Shown piece after piece: positions 27,577-36,337 of a stretch of DNA of 64,000 nucleotides. The stretch spans positions 1 to 64,000 of the forward strand of contig JAGZSY010000022.1 of NCBI GenBank assembly GCA_018380885.1, read 5' to 3'. The notes beneath the pieces were generated by a model, which saw only the letters and a list, made by a program, of their open reading frames with translations, did not search any database and was not told the DNA's origin. This DNA is from Enterocloster asparagiformis. GTDB lineage: Bacteria; Bacillota; Clostridia; Lachnospirales; Lachnospiraceae. The translations under genes were made by a program, and so were the position numbers. Each line of letters opens with the position of its first letter. Position 1 is the first letter of the stretch.

Positions 27577-28725
27577 TTACAGGTACTGTGTTACAATGCT
27601 GATGACCAGGCCTCCGGCGATTACGGAAGCCACCTGTCCGGACACGTTGGTGCCGGCAGCCTGCATCAGGATGATGTTTCCGGGTTCCGCTTCCGCCGCC
27701 ATCTTCTGCACCACGCGGGAGGACATGGGGAAGGCGGAGATGCCGCAGCCTCCGATCATGGGGTTCACCGGGGGCTTGCCCGCCATTTTCAGGAACACAT
27801 TGACCACCTTGGCAAAGAGCACGCCGCCGATGGTATCGAACACAAAGGCCACCAGGCCCAGAGCCATGATCATCAGAGTCGCCGGATTCACAAATTGCTC
27901 AGCCCGCATGCTGAAGGAGATGGTGATTCCCAAAAGCAGGGTGATAATATTGGCCAGCTCGTTCTGGGCCGCCTGGCTCAGGGAGTGAAGCACGCCGCAC
28001 TCGCGCAGCAGGTTGCCGAACATCAGGAATCCCACTAAAGCAACGGACTGCGGGGAGATGAAGCCCACGATGATGGTAACCGCGATGGGAAATGCGATTC
28101 TCATGCCGCGGCTCACATCGCCGGGATTGTACTGCATGTGGATGCAGCGCTCTTTGTGGGTGGTAACCAGCTTGATGGCAAAGGGCTGGATAATGGGCAC
28201 CAGCGCCATGTAGGAGTAGGCGGCCACCGCGATGGGGCCCATGTAGTTGGAGCCCAGCACCTGGGAAACCAGGATGGAGGTGGGGCCGTCCGCCGCGCCG
28301 ATGATACCGATGGAGGCGGCGTCCTTTAAGTCAAAGCCCATCAGGCAGGCGATCAGGATCGCAGCAAAAATACCGAACTGGGCCGCCGCGCCGAACAAAA
28401 ACAGCACCGGCTGGCTCAGCAGGGGGCCGAAATCGATCATCGCCCCGATGCCGATAAACAGCAGGATGGGCATGGCCTCGGAAGCCTCGATTCCCACCTC
28501 AAACAGCCACTGGATGATGCCGGCAGCCTCCACCTTGTTCTGCACCAGCTGGTCGATCACGCCGGAATAGGGCAGGTTCACCAGAATCGCGCCAAAGCCC
28601 AGGGGCAGCAGCAGAGAAGGCTCATACTCTTTTTTCACCGCCAGCACAATGAGGGCGATTCCCACAATGTACATGGCAATCTGCTGCCATGTCACCGCCA
28701 TAATACCGTCTAATAAAAAACTCAT
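27577..28725 (-). CDS. Sodium ion-translocating decarboxylase subunit beta
   Basis: OadB/GcdB/MmdB-type membrane subunit of 382 aa with about 10 helices. It couples decarboxylation of a carboxybiotin carrier to Na+ export. The essential Asp lies in GIIGAADGPTSI (about residue 145), and the C-terminal NPMIGGCGISAFPMSSRVVQ block is conserved. GGGAGG precedes the start. No carboxyltransferase (alpha) or biotin carrier gene is nearby, so the substrate (oxaloacetate, methylmalonyl-CoA or glutaconyl-CoA) is undetermined and the other subunits must be elsewhere. Confidence 0.93.
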   Translation of the reverse strand: MSFLLDGIMAVTWQQIAMYIVGIALIVLAVKKEYEPSLLLPLGFGAILVNLPYSGVIDQLVQNKVEAAGIIQWLFEVGIEASEAMPILLFIGIGAMIDFGPLLSQPVLFLFGAAAQFGIFAAILIACLMGFDLKDAASIGIIGAADGPTSILVSQVLGSNYMGPIAVAAYSYMALVPIIQPFAIKLVTTHKERCIHMQYNPGDVSRGMRIAFPIAVTIIVGFISPQSVALVGFLMFGNLLRECGVLHSLSQAAQNELANIITLLLGITISFSMRAEQFVNPATLMIMALGLVAFVFDTIGGVLFAKVVNVFLKMAGKPPVNPMIGGCGISAFPMSSRVVQKMAAEAEPGNIILMQAAGTNVSGQVASVIAGGLVISIVTQYL

Positions 28726-28762
28726 TTTCTAATTTCCTCCCTTGAATTGGTACACAATCAAT

Positions 28763-30097
28763 TTATCTATCTTCCGGCCCGGAACCCGTCAGGTTCAAGA
28801 GCACGTGGCCGATGACCCGGTCCTCCAGGTCCAGAATCTCGTACTCGGCTTCCGGCGTCACCACCTTTAACGGCAGCTCCCCCGGATCGGGGATGTAACC
28901 CAACTGCTCGATCAGATAGCCGGACAGCGTATCGCAGTAGCTCTCAATATGCAGGTGAAGCTCCTCCTCCAGATCAAAGACCTGGGCGCTGCCCAGAACC
29001 CGAAAGGATTTGTGGGGCTCAAGGGTCACGATATCCGGCTCCTCGGTCTCATACTCCTCCTGAATTTCTCCCACAATCTCCTCGATCAGGTCCTCCAGCG
29101 TCACCATACCGGACACCCCGCCGTACTCATCCACCAGAATAGCGATTTTCACCTTATTTTTCTGCATCTCGCGAAACAGCGCGTCCGTCCTGCGGTTTTC
29201 CGGGACAAAGAACGGCTCCCTCAGCAGGGGACGGATATCCACCCGGCAAAAGGATTTGTCCCTGGCGCTGATCGTAAAGTCCTTCATGGACAGGATGCCC
29301 ACGATATTGTCAATCTCGCCCTCATATACAGGGATTTTGGAATGCATGCTCTTTAAAATCCCGTCGATGTACTCCTCCACCGGGTCCTCCAGGTCAATGG
29401 CCACCATATCCTGCCGCGGCACCATAACCTCCTTGGCCCGCTTGTCGTCAAAGGAGAAAATGGATGTGATCATCTCCTTCTCGATCTCGTTGAACACCCC
29501 GGTCTCGCTGCCTGTCTCCAGCATGGATTTGATCTCCTCCTCGGAGACCTCGGCCTCCAGCGTCTCGCTGTGCATGCCGATCAGCTTTAAAAAACCGCTG
29601 GTGGAGAGGGAAAGCAGCCGGATGAAGGGATTCAACACCCGGGATATCAGGTAAATCGGGCGCACGCAGAACAGGCTGAAGGTTTCCGCCTTCTGCAGCG
29701 CAATGCGCTTGGGCACCAGTTCGCCGAACACCAGGTTGAAGTAGGCCAGCACAATGGTGACGCACACGCCGGCAATGGTCTGGCTGTAGGGAATCCCCCG
29801 CTCCAGCATCCACACGGCCAGCACCTGGGAAATACCCGTGGCCGCCGACGCGCTGGAAAAGAAGCCGGCAAATGTAATTGCCACCTGGATGGTGGACAGG
29901 AATACAGTCGAGTCTTTCATCAGGCGTTCGATCAGCGCAGCGCGCTTGTCGCCCTGCTCCGCCAGACGGTGAATTTTGTTTTTATTCACCGAAACCACCG
30001 CCATCTCAGCCCCCGCGAAAAACGCGTTGACCGCCGTCAGAAATACCAGAAACAACAGCTGGAATGCAATACCGCCCGTTAGAGGGTCGCTGTCCAT
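28763..30097 (-). CDS. CNNM/CBS/CorC-domain membrane protein (hemolysin C family)
   Basis: Membrane protein of 444 aa. An N-terminal CNNM (DUF21) domain of about 190 residues has three or four helices and the conserved FFAGAEMAVVSVNKNK. A CBS pair follows at about 210-335 (EVMVPRQDM, IPVYEGEIDNIVGILSMKD, EYGGVSGMVTLEDLIEEIVGEI), and a CorC/HlyC domain ends the protein. Family members are tied to Mg2+ export or homeostasis; hemolysin is a historic label. AAGGAGG lies about 12 bases before the ATG, a long spacing. Confidence 0.93.
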   Translation of the reverse strand: MDSDPLTGGIAFQLLFLVFLTAVNAFFAGAEMAVVSVNKNKIHRLAEQGDKRAALIERLMKDSTVFLSTIQVAITFAGFFSSASAATGISQVLAVWMLERGIPYSQTIAGVCVTIVLAYFNLVFGELVPKRIALQKAETFSLFCVRPIYLISRVLNPFIRLLSLSTSGFLKLIGMHSETLEAEVSEEEIKSMLETGSETGVFNEIEKEMITSIFSFDDKRAKEVMVPRQDMVAIDLEDPVEEYIDGILKSMHSKIPVYEGEIDNIVGILSMKDFTISARDKSFCRVDIRPLLREPFFVPENRRTDALFREMQKNKVKIAILVDEYGGVSGMVTLEDLIEEIVGEIQEEYETEEPDIVTLEPHKSFRVLGSAQVFDLEEELHLHIESYCDTLSGYLIEQLGYIPDPGELPLKVVTPEAEYEILDLEDRVIGHVLLNLTGSGPEDR

Positions 30098-30251
30098 AAT
30101 AAAATCATTCCTCCTTTTAATGGAAATTATTTTGCGCGATTCTCCGCGCTTTTGCGTCTATTATACAAAATACACCCACTGCTGTCAGCAAAAAAATTCT
30201 GAAAATTCTTTCAGAAATGGCGGCAGCGCCGGGGATTTATTTGCATTTTTG

Positions 30252-30280
30252 TTGCATCCGCAGCGTTTCCAGGCTATGAT
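30252..30280 (+). promoter_or_regulatory. Promoter of the PfkB kinase gene
   Basis: TTGCAT (30252-30257), 17-bp spacer, TATGAT (30275-30280). Confidence 0.6.
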
Positions 30281-30330
30281 GAAGGGGCGGACCGGCCTTC
30301 AGCCGGCCGACTGACGGAGGTGTGAAATCC

Positions 30331-31260
30331 ATGAAACCCGCGCTCATCATCGGCTCCACCGTGGCCGACATCACAGTTTGTATTCCCCGCCTGCCCCAAA
30401 CGGGCCAGGATATCAATATCAGCAGCCAGTCCATGTCCCTGGGCGGCTGCGCCTTCAACGTATCGGAGATGCTGCGCCACTTCGGCCTGCCCTACCATCT
30501 GTTCTCACCGGTGGGAAGCGGCATTTACGGGGACTTTGTCCGCGCCCGGCTGAGCGAAAAAGGCATTCCCCTGCTGATCCCCATGCCTGAAGAGGAGAAC
30601 GGCTGCTGCTACTGTTTTGTGGAGTCCTGGGGCGAGCGGACCTTCGCCGCCCTCCACGGCGCTGAGTACCGGTTCAAACGCCAATGGTTCGATCTGCTGG
30701 CCCCCATGGACCTGGGCCCTGTCTACGTCTGCGGCCTGGAGCTGGAGGAGGAGACCGGGGACGTGATTCTCGACTATCTGGAGGCCCGCCCGGCCGAAGC
30801 TTTGTATTTCGCGCCCGGGCCCAGAATCGGGGACATTGGAGATAAAAAGCTGGAGCGGATGCTGGACCTGTCGCCGGTGGTCCATCTCAACAGGCAGGAG
30901 GCCGCGGCGTGCGCCCATTCCGCCACTTCCGACGCCTCCGCCTTAGCCCGGGCCATCAGCCGCCGCACCGGGAACCATGTGATTATCACCCTGGGCGCGG
31001 ACGGCGCCCTGGTCTGCCACCGGTCCGGGCGCTGCTCCCATATTCCCTCCCGCCCCGCCCGCCAGGTGGACGCCACCGGTGCCGGGGACAGCCACATCGG
31101 CGCCGTCATCAGCTGCCGGATGCGGGGCATGTCCCTGGACGACTCGGTACGCACCGCAAATCTCGCGGCCGCGGCCGTGGTCGAGACCCGCGGAGCCGGT
31201 CTGTCCGACGAGGCTTTCCACCGGTTGAACCTGGCGCGGCTGGAAAAGCCGCACCGCTGA
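30331..31260 (+). CDS. PfkB-family carbohydrate kinase
   Basis: Cytoplasmic ribokinase-like sugar or nucleoside kinase, about 309 aa. The N-terminal GG motif is SLGGCAFNVSEMLRHFG (about 36-52). The C-terminal signature DATGAGDSHIGAVIS carries the catalytic Asp and anion hole. ATG 30331 is chosen because ACGGAGG lies 8-9 bases upstream; a GTG three codons earlier sits inside that site. It stands alone with its own promoter, so the substrate is unknown; size and motifs fit ribokinase, fructokinase or pseudouridine kinase-like members. Confidence 0.92.
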   Translation: MKPALIIGSTVADITVCIPRLPQTGQDINISSQSMSLGGCAFNVSEMLRHFGLPYHLFSPVGSGIYGDFVRARLSEKGIPLLIPMPEEENGCCYCFVESWGERTFAALHGAEYRFKRQWFDLLAPMDLGPVYVCGLELEEETGDVILDYLEARPAEALYFAPGPRIGDIGDKKLERMLDLSPVVHLNRQEAAACAHSATSDASALARAISRRTGNHVIITLGADGALVCHRSGRCSHIPSRPARQVDATGAGDSHIGAVISCRMRGMSLDDSVRTANLAAAAVVETRGAGLSDEAFHRLNLARLEKPHR

Positions 31261-31467
31261 CAGCCACAGGCTGCCTGAGACGCCTCACCGTGGTCTGTTC
31301 TCATGATTTCCACAATCCCTGCGCTTTATCCCCGGCGGCGCTGCCGCACAAACCGTAAGCGAATTTTAAAAATATAACAAGCTTTCCGCAAAACAAAGAT
31401 GATCCGGGCATGGTATGATGAAAGCATAAAACGTAAGCGCACCCAACGAACGGGAGGAGTCAAATCC

Positions 31468-32298
31468 ATGAAACGAACACGAACCGCAGGCCTGCGAACG
31501 GCCTCATCCATTTTTGCCCTGATGCTCATTCTAAACGCTTCCGGCTGCGCAGGTTTGTCCGGGGCGCCGGGCGGGACCTCAGCGGCCCGGCCCTCGTCCC
31601 CCACAGCTTCCGAAGCCTCCACCGGCGCGGACCGGACAGAGACCGCAGCTCCCCCGGACAAAGCCGGGGCAAAAGAGCCGGAGACCACCGTCTCCCCGGA
31701 CGACGCAGGCGGAGCTGATCTTTCGCCGGCCGGCGCCACGGGCGTGGCCCAACCGGCAGCCGGAGAAAACGACGCCCCAGCGTCCGAGAGCCAATTTCCC
31801 AGCCTGAGCGTGATCTGCCGGGACGGCACCGCCGTGGCGGAAATCCCCTCCGCGGCCGGGGGCTACACCCTCATCATCCCCCAGCCCGACGGCACGGCGC
31901 AGTCCGTCATCGCCTGCGGCTCCGACCCGCTGACCGACCTGGCCCAAGGAGAGGAGGAGATCCCCTATGTGGAATACGGCGGCCAAATTGTCCTCTCCTT
32001 TGACGGCGGAGCGCAGCCTGATTCCGTCGCCCTGACGGATATCATCCTGCGCAAGGACGGCACCGCGCAGTACGACGAGCGGACCTTTATCCAAACCAAT
32101 CTGGAATGCCGCGACGGCGTGGCGGAATTCACGCTGGAGGTAAATCCCACTGTGTATCTCAGCTCCACCATGAACCCCGAGGGCTTTTACCGTGGCTTTC
32201 GGGTGACCTGCGACTGGGACAACGGTTCCCAGAGGGAATACGCTTTCATTCTCCGCGCCGGAACCTGCTTTCCCATCGAATCGACGCCGGAATCCTAA
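31468..32298 (+). CDS. Predicted lipoprotein of unknown function
   Basis: 276-aa exported protein. A basic N-terminus and hydrophobic core end in a lipobox ASGC (Cys about 27), so Lgt should anchor it to the membrane. About 75 residues of Ala, Pro, Thr, Ser and Glu-rich linker follow, then a folded beta-rich domain of about 165 residues (from FPSLSVICRDGTAVAEI) with no family I recognise. ATG 31468 is preferred because GGGAGGAG precedes it; the open frame extends upstream to 31399 without a site. Confidence 0.8.
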   Translation: MKRTRTAGLRTASSIFALMLILNASGCAGLSGAPGGTSAARPSSPTASEASTGADRTETAAPPDKAGAKEPETTVSPDDAGGADLSPAGATGVAQPAAGENDAPASESQFPSLSVICRDGTAVAEIPSAAGGYTLIIPQPDGTAQSVIACGSDPLTDLAQGEEEIPYVEYGGQIVLSFDGGAQPDSVALTDIILRKDGTAQYDERTFIQTNLECRDGVAEFTLEVNPTVYLSSTMNPEGFYRGFRVTCDWDNGSQREYAFILRAGTCFPIESTPES

Positions 32299-32379
32299 CA
32301 CACGCCCAAGGCAGATGAGCAGAACCCTGTGCGCCCTATCTAAGGCAAAAGGCGTAAGCCGGCATACCGGAGGATTCAT

Positions 32380-32408
32380 TAGACACCTCCCAAAAAACAG
32401 TGTATAAT
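32380..32408 (+). promoter_or_regulatory. Promoter of the ABC exporter gene
   Basis: TAGACA (32380-32385), 17-bp spacer, TATAAT (32403-32408). Confidence 0.7.
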
Positions 32409-32440
32409 GAATCAATATCAATCTGCTGGGAGGACACAGG

Positions 32441-34096
32441 ATGGACAAGATGGCCGGAATACGGTTTGATCCCGGAATCAACAGGATCTTTAAGCCGCTG
32501 AAAAAAATGCAGCTGTTGACGGAGCTCCTCTTTATGGGCATGATCTCCGCCAAATTTATTCTGCTCATCGAGGTGCAAAAAACCATCGACAGCATTTCCC
32601 TGAACAACTTAGCCGCCACATGGCAGCTGCTCAAATGCTGCGCGCTGCTGATTCTGCTGTTTTTCTTTATCAACTGCATATTCCAGTACTTTTTCCGGAA
32701 TCTGCAGTACAACAGCCATTATACCCTGATCAAAAGCCTGTTCGGCATGACCCTCAAAAAAGACTACTCTTTTCACGAGAAATACGTGTCCTCCGCCGTG
32801 CTGTCCATGGTCAAGGATGACAGCAAGTTCATCTCCGACTGGAAAAGCATCGGCATCATCACGGTGACCGGAAACGTGGTAACCATGATTTTCGCCTTCT
32901 TAATCATGCTCCGTTACAGCCCGCTCATCACTGCGATCATTTTTCTGATCATCCTCCTCTGTTTCGGCGTCACCCAGTATATCAGCAAAATCATCAGCTC
33001 CAAGACCTATGATCTGCAGGTGTCCAACACGGAGGTGAACCAAAAAATTATCGATTACCTAAACGGCATCAAAGATATCAGACAGTACCATAAGGAATCC
33101 TTTTTTCGAAACCGCCTGGCGGATTTTATCGACGGCAATACATACCGGCACAGCAAATGCATCTCACAGTACTATTCCGTATTCACCTCCATCTACGCCG
33201 TGCTGACCACCGCCCTGCCCGTGCTGACCATCCTGATTGGAGTGATTTTAATCCTGAACCGCAGCTACACCATCGGCAGTATGATCGCGGTCTTTGCCCT
33301 GGCGGAAAATTTACAGGAGCCGGTTCTGACCATCCCTGATTTTCTGAACCTGCGCAAGCAGGCTCTGGCCATGCAGAGTAAAATACTGCCGATTTTGCAG
33401 CAGAGCGATGCCTTCTACGCCGTCAAATCTCTGGAGCCCTTTAAAGCCTTCTCATTTCACTCGGAATCATACGCCTTCAAGGACGGCAAAACCATTCTCA
33501 ACCACGTTGATTTCACGGTCAGGAGAGGCGTGCCCGTCATCATCAAGGGCGAGAGCGGAAAGGGCAAAACCAGCCTCTTCAACTTAATCTCCCGCTTTTA
33601 CAGCACCCAGGGGCAGGCCGTCTCCATGGCGTACAACGGCGTGCCGGTGGAGACCATCCCTCCTCAGCTCTACTATCAGCATGTGCTGCAAGCCCAGCAG
33701 ATGCCCTACATTTTCCGCGACACGGTGCTGGGCAACATCACCCTGGGGGACGACTTCGGCGATCAGGACCTGGCCGAGGTCCTGCACACCGCCTGCCTGG
33801 ACGAATTCGTGGAAGCCAAGGGGCTGGACTACGCGATTGAACAGAACGGCGAAAATATTTCCGGCGGCCAGAAGCAGCGCCTGGGCATAGCCCGGGTTTT
33901 GCTGCGCAAACCTGATATCCTGCTGCTGGATGAGCCCACCAGCGCCCTGGACGCGGAGCTGGTGGACACGCTCACGGAGCGGGTGGCCCAGTATTGCAAG
34001 CGGCACAGCATGGCCCTGATCCTGATTTCCCACTATGATTCATTTGAGCGGTATTACGAGGAAATGCAGCTAAACGCGGAAATAATCCGGGTTTGA
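32441..34096 (+). CDS. ABC exporter half-transporter (fused permease and ATPase)
   Basis: 551 aa. The N-terminal ABC membrane domain (about 1-310) has some six helices. The ATPase domain from about 335 has Walker A GESGKGKTS, signature ISGGQKQR, Walker B ILLLDEPTS and H-loop ISHYD. Half-transporters of this kind work as dimers and export lipids, peptides or drugs. GGGAGG lies 7 bases before the start. No partner gene, leader peptide gene or peptidase domain is visible, so the cargo is unknown. Confidence 0.92.
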   Translation: MDKMAGIRFDPGINRIFKPLKKMQLLTELLFMGMISAKFILLIEVQKTIDSISLNNLAATWQLLKCCALLILLFFFINCIFQYFFRNLQYNSHYTLIKSLFGMTLKKDYSFHEKYVSSAVLSMVKDDSKFISDWKSIGIITVTGNVVTMIFAFLIMLRYSPLITAIIFLIILLCFGVTQYISKIISSKTYDLQVSNTEVNQKIIDYLNGIKDIRQYHKESFFRNRLADFIDGNTYRHSKCISQYYSVFTSIYAVLTTALPVLTILIGVILILNRSYTIGSMIAVFALAENLQEPVLTIPDFLNLRKQALAMQSKILPILQQSDAFYAVKSLEPFKAFSFHSESYAFKDGKTILNHVDFTVRRGVPVIIKGESGKGKTSLFNLISRFYSTQGQAVSMAYNGVPVETIPPQLYYQHVLQAQQMPYIFRDTVLGNITLGDDFGDQDLAEVLHTACLDEFVEAKGLDYAIEQNGENISGGQKQRLGIARVLLRKPDILLLDEPTSALDAELVDTLTERVAQYCKRHSMALILISHYDSFERYYEEMQLNAEIIRV

Positions 34097-34165
34097 TTTC
34101 CACGGCCGCGGCAAGCGGCTGCCAGCTCCCCTCCGGCGATCGCGGCCGCGGGCCGCCCAGGCAAG

Positions 34166-34208
34166 CAAAAATGCCCCCGCCGGAAGGGAATATCCCTTCA
34201 CAGCGGGA
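34166..34208 (-). terminator. Terminator of the racemase operon
   Basis: CCCGCTGTGAAGGG pairs with CCCTTCCGGCGGG; a T run follows on the minus strand. Confidence 0.75.
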
Positions 34209-34241
34209 GCACATCCAATCTGCCGCGCTATGTCGTTTCCG

Positions 34242-34931
34242 CTATTCTACCGCCCACATCGCCGCCCGGGCCGCGTGAATCTGCGTGGTGTCGAACACCG
34301 GCAAATCCGTATCCGCCTGGCTGATCAAAAGCCCGATTTCCGTACATCCCAGAATCACGCCCTGGGCGCCCCGGTTCCTCTGATCCTCGATGATCCGCAG
34401 GTACTCCTTTTTGGAATCCTCAGAGATCACGCCCAGACACAGCTCGTTAAATATGATCCTGTTCACGATCTCCATATCCGCGTCTCCGGGAACCATGACT
34501 TCAAGGCCGCGCTCCACCAGCTTTTCCTTGTAGAAATCCTGCTGCATGGTATAGCGGGTGCCCAGCAGCAGAACCCGGGAAATCCCCCTCCCGGTCAATT
34601 CTTTGGCCGTGGCCTCCGCGATGTGCAGAATGGGAATGGAAATCTGCTCTCCGATCTGGGGCGCAACCTTGTGCATGGTGTTGGTGCAGATCACAATGCA
34701 GTCCGCTCCCGCGCCCTCCAGGCGTTTGGCCGCATCCCCCAGAATGGCGGCGCTTCTGTCCCACTCTCCTCTGGTCTGGCACTCCTCGATCTCCTGGAAA
34801 TCCACGCTGTAGAGCAGGATTTTCGCTGAGTGAAGTCCGCCCAAGCGCTCCTTCACAGCCTCATTGATCAGCCGGTAATAGGTCACCGTGCTCTCCCAGC
34901 TCATTCCCCCGATCAAACCAATGGTTTTCAT
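34242..34931 (-). CDS. Aspartate/glutamate racemase family protein
   Basis: Cofactor-independent amino acid racemase fold, 229 aa. N-terminal IGLIGGMSWEST and two catalytic cysteines, Cys82 in ICTNTMH and Cys196 in LGCTEI, match the YgeA/aspartate racemase branch. Likely substrates are aspartate or another acidic amino acid, perhaps for D-amino acids in the wall. AGGAGG precedes the start. It follows ybjQ by 12 bp, so the two form an operon. Confidence 0.92.
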   Translation of the reverse strand: MKTIGLIGGMSWESTVTYYRLINEAVKERLGGLHSAKILLYSVDFQEIEECQTRGEWDRSAAILGDAAKRLEGAGADCIVICTNTMHKVAPQIGEQISIPILHIAEATAKELTGRGISRVLLLGTRYTMQQDFYKEKLVERGLEVMVPGDADMEIVNRIIFNELCLGVISEDSKKEYLRIIEDQRNRGAQGVILGCTEIGLLISQADTDLPVFDTTQIHAARAAMWAVE

Positions 34932-34943
34932 CTCCTGTCCTCC

Positions 34944-35255
34944 TTACACGAACCGCACCGCTGTGCCGTAGGCCATCACCTCCGCAGCTCCCTGGGCCAC
35001 GGAGCTGCTGTTGTAGCGCACCGCCACAATGGCGTCAGCCCCCATGGACGCGGCCTGCTCCGTCATGCGCTGGGTGGCCGTGTTGCGGGCCTTTTCCATC
35101 ATCTCGTTGTAAGAGGTCAGTTCCCCTCCCACCAGCGTCTTAAGTCCGTTCATGATATCCTTGCCAGCGTGCACCGTCATGATGCTGGCCCCCTTCACCA
35201 GGCCCAGCATCTCAAAATTCCTTCCGCATATAGTCTCCGTCGTGACAATCAACAT
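34944..35255 (-). CDS. YbjQ family protein
   Basis: Small cytoplasmic protein of 103 aa covering the whole YbjQ (DUF74) domain. Conserved blocks are MLIVTTETI, GLVKGASIMTVHAGKDI and GADAIVAVRYNSSS. The family forms pentamers of unknown function and was once labelled heavy-metal-binding. AGGAGG lies upstream. It is co-transcribed with the racemase that follows. Confidence 0.93.
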   Translation of the reverse strand: MLIVTTETICGRNFEMLGLVKGASIMTVHAGKDIMNGLKTLVGGELTSYNEMMEKARNTATQRMTEQAASMGADAIVAVRYNSSSVAQGAAEVMAYGTAVRFV

Positions 35256-35362
35256 ACTGTGTTCCTCCTGTACATCCGCCGGGCGAGCCGGCCTGTTTCT
35301 TTTAAGTATAGCGTATCACGGCCCGGCATTTCTTACGTTTTCATTACATTTCAAAGTCTCTT

Positions 35363-36337
35363 TCACAGCCCGCGCTCCATCCGGAATGAAAAGGCAATAT
35401 CTTTTTCCGCGTCAATCCAGAAATCCCTCTCCACATCGCTTCCCCAGCTGTCGATTCCGCCCACGCCGCGCACCGCGCCCAGAATGCAGACCACAGTCCG
35501 CCTTGCCGGAGGCAGCTCCTCCTGATGGGTGGCGCTCTCCAGCTCCAGCGCCGTGTAGGGCAGGCAGGAGCAGGCAAAGGGTCTGTCCGTCATGGAAAAT
35601 TTCAGGGAAAATGCGCCCTTCCCACGCTTCTCGTTGGCCAGCACAAGGCTGCGGGTGACCACCAGCTCTTCTGTCTCCATGTGCACGCCGCAGTCCTGTG
35701 GGACCAGATAAGGCGTCACCGGCAGCCCCTTCACCTCATACCGCCCTCTCACGCCTCCGGCCATGCGGTCCGGGTAGGTCTCGCCGGAAAGCCCCTGGTA
35801 TACGTACCCCTCCGCCGCCGTCGGCATGATCAGGCGCAGGCCGAACACCGGCAGCTGGGGCAGCCCCTTGGCTCCGTGATAGCGGACGTCCACGCGCACC
35901 GAACCCTGCGCATCCACCGTGTAGCCGAAATCCACCGTGGTCTGGGGTACGGTGGGCGTCCGGTAGGTGTACTCCACCCGAACCTCCCGGGCACGCACCT
36001 CCCCCTGATGCCGGTTGTTCTCCGGGGCAGTCACCCCTGTCTGCCACTCTCCGTCCGCGAACACGCGCACTTCCTCCGTCTCCACAAAGAGATCGGCTCC
36101 CATCCACATAGCGGATTTGCAGGAAAAGCCGCTGCCCCTGTCATTGTCCGTGGTGGCCCGCCAGAAGGTGGGCCTTGGGGCGCGGTAGAGCCACTCCCGG
36201 CCGTCCAGCACCATGGATACGGGCCCGCCCGCGGTGTGGGAAAAAATGTAGTCAAACCCGTCGCCGTGAAGCCCCAGGGTCACATCCCCGTACACCACCC
36301 GCAGGCACTGCGGTCCATGTTCAGTCATACAAACCAT
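35363..36337 (-). CDS. lacM: Beta-galactosidase small subunit LacM-like
   Basis: 324 aa corresponding to the C-terminal Bgal_small_N domain of LacZ (fifth domain), with RPTFWRATTDNDRGSGF as the hallmark. In heterodimeric LacLM enzymes this subunit completes the active site of the large subunit. Its ATG overlaps the end of lacL by 17 bp, and AGGAGGTG lies 10 bases before it inside lacL. This favours a genuine second subunit made by coupled translation over a frameshifted single lacZ. Confidence 0.88.
   Translation of the reverse strand: MVCMTEHGPQCLRVVYGDVTLGLHGDGFDYIFSHTAGGPVSMVLDGREWLYRAPRPTFWRATTDNDRGSGFSCKSAMWMGADLFVETEEVRVFADGEWQTGVTAPENNRHQGEVRAREVRVEYTYRTPTVPQTTVDFGYTVDAQGSVRVDVRYHGAKGLPQLPVFGLRLIMPTAAEGYVYQGLSGETYPDRMAGGVRGRYEVKGLPVTPYLVPQDCGVHMETEELVVTRSLVLANEKRGKGAFSLKFSMTDRPFACSCLPYTALELESATHQEELPPARRTVVCILGAVRGVGGIDSWGSDVERDFWIDAEKDIAFSFRMERGL

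Noticed and set aside
31579..32712. 377-codon minus-strand open frame over the lipoprotein gene
   Set aside because: No ribosome site or motif; the opposite strand has a lipobox protein, a promoter and the ABC exporter start.
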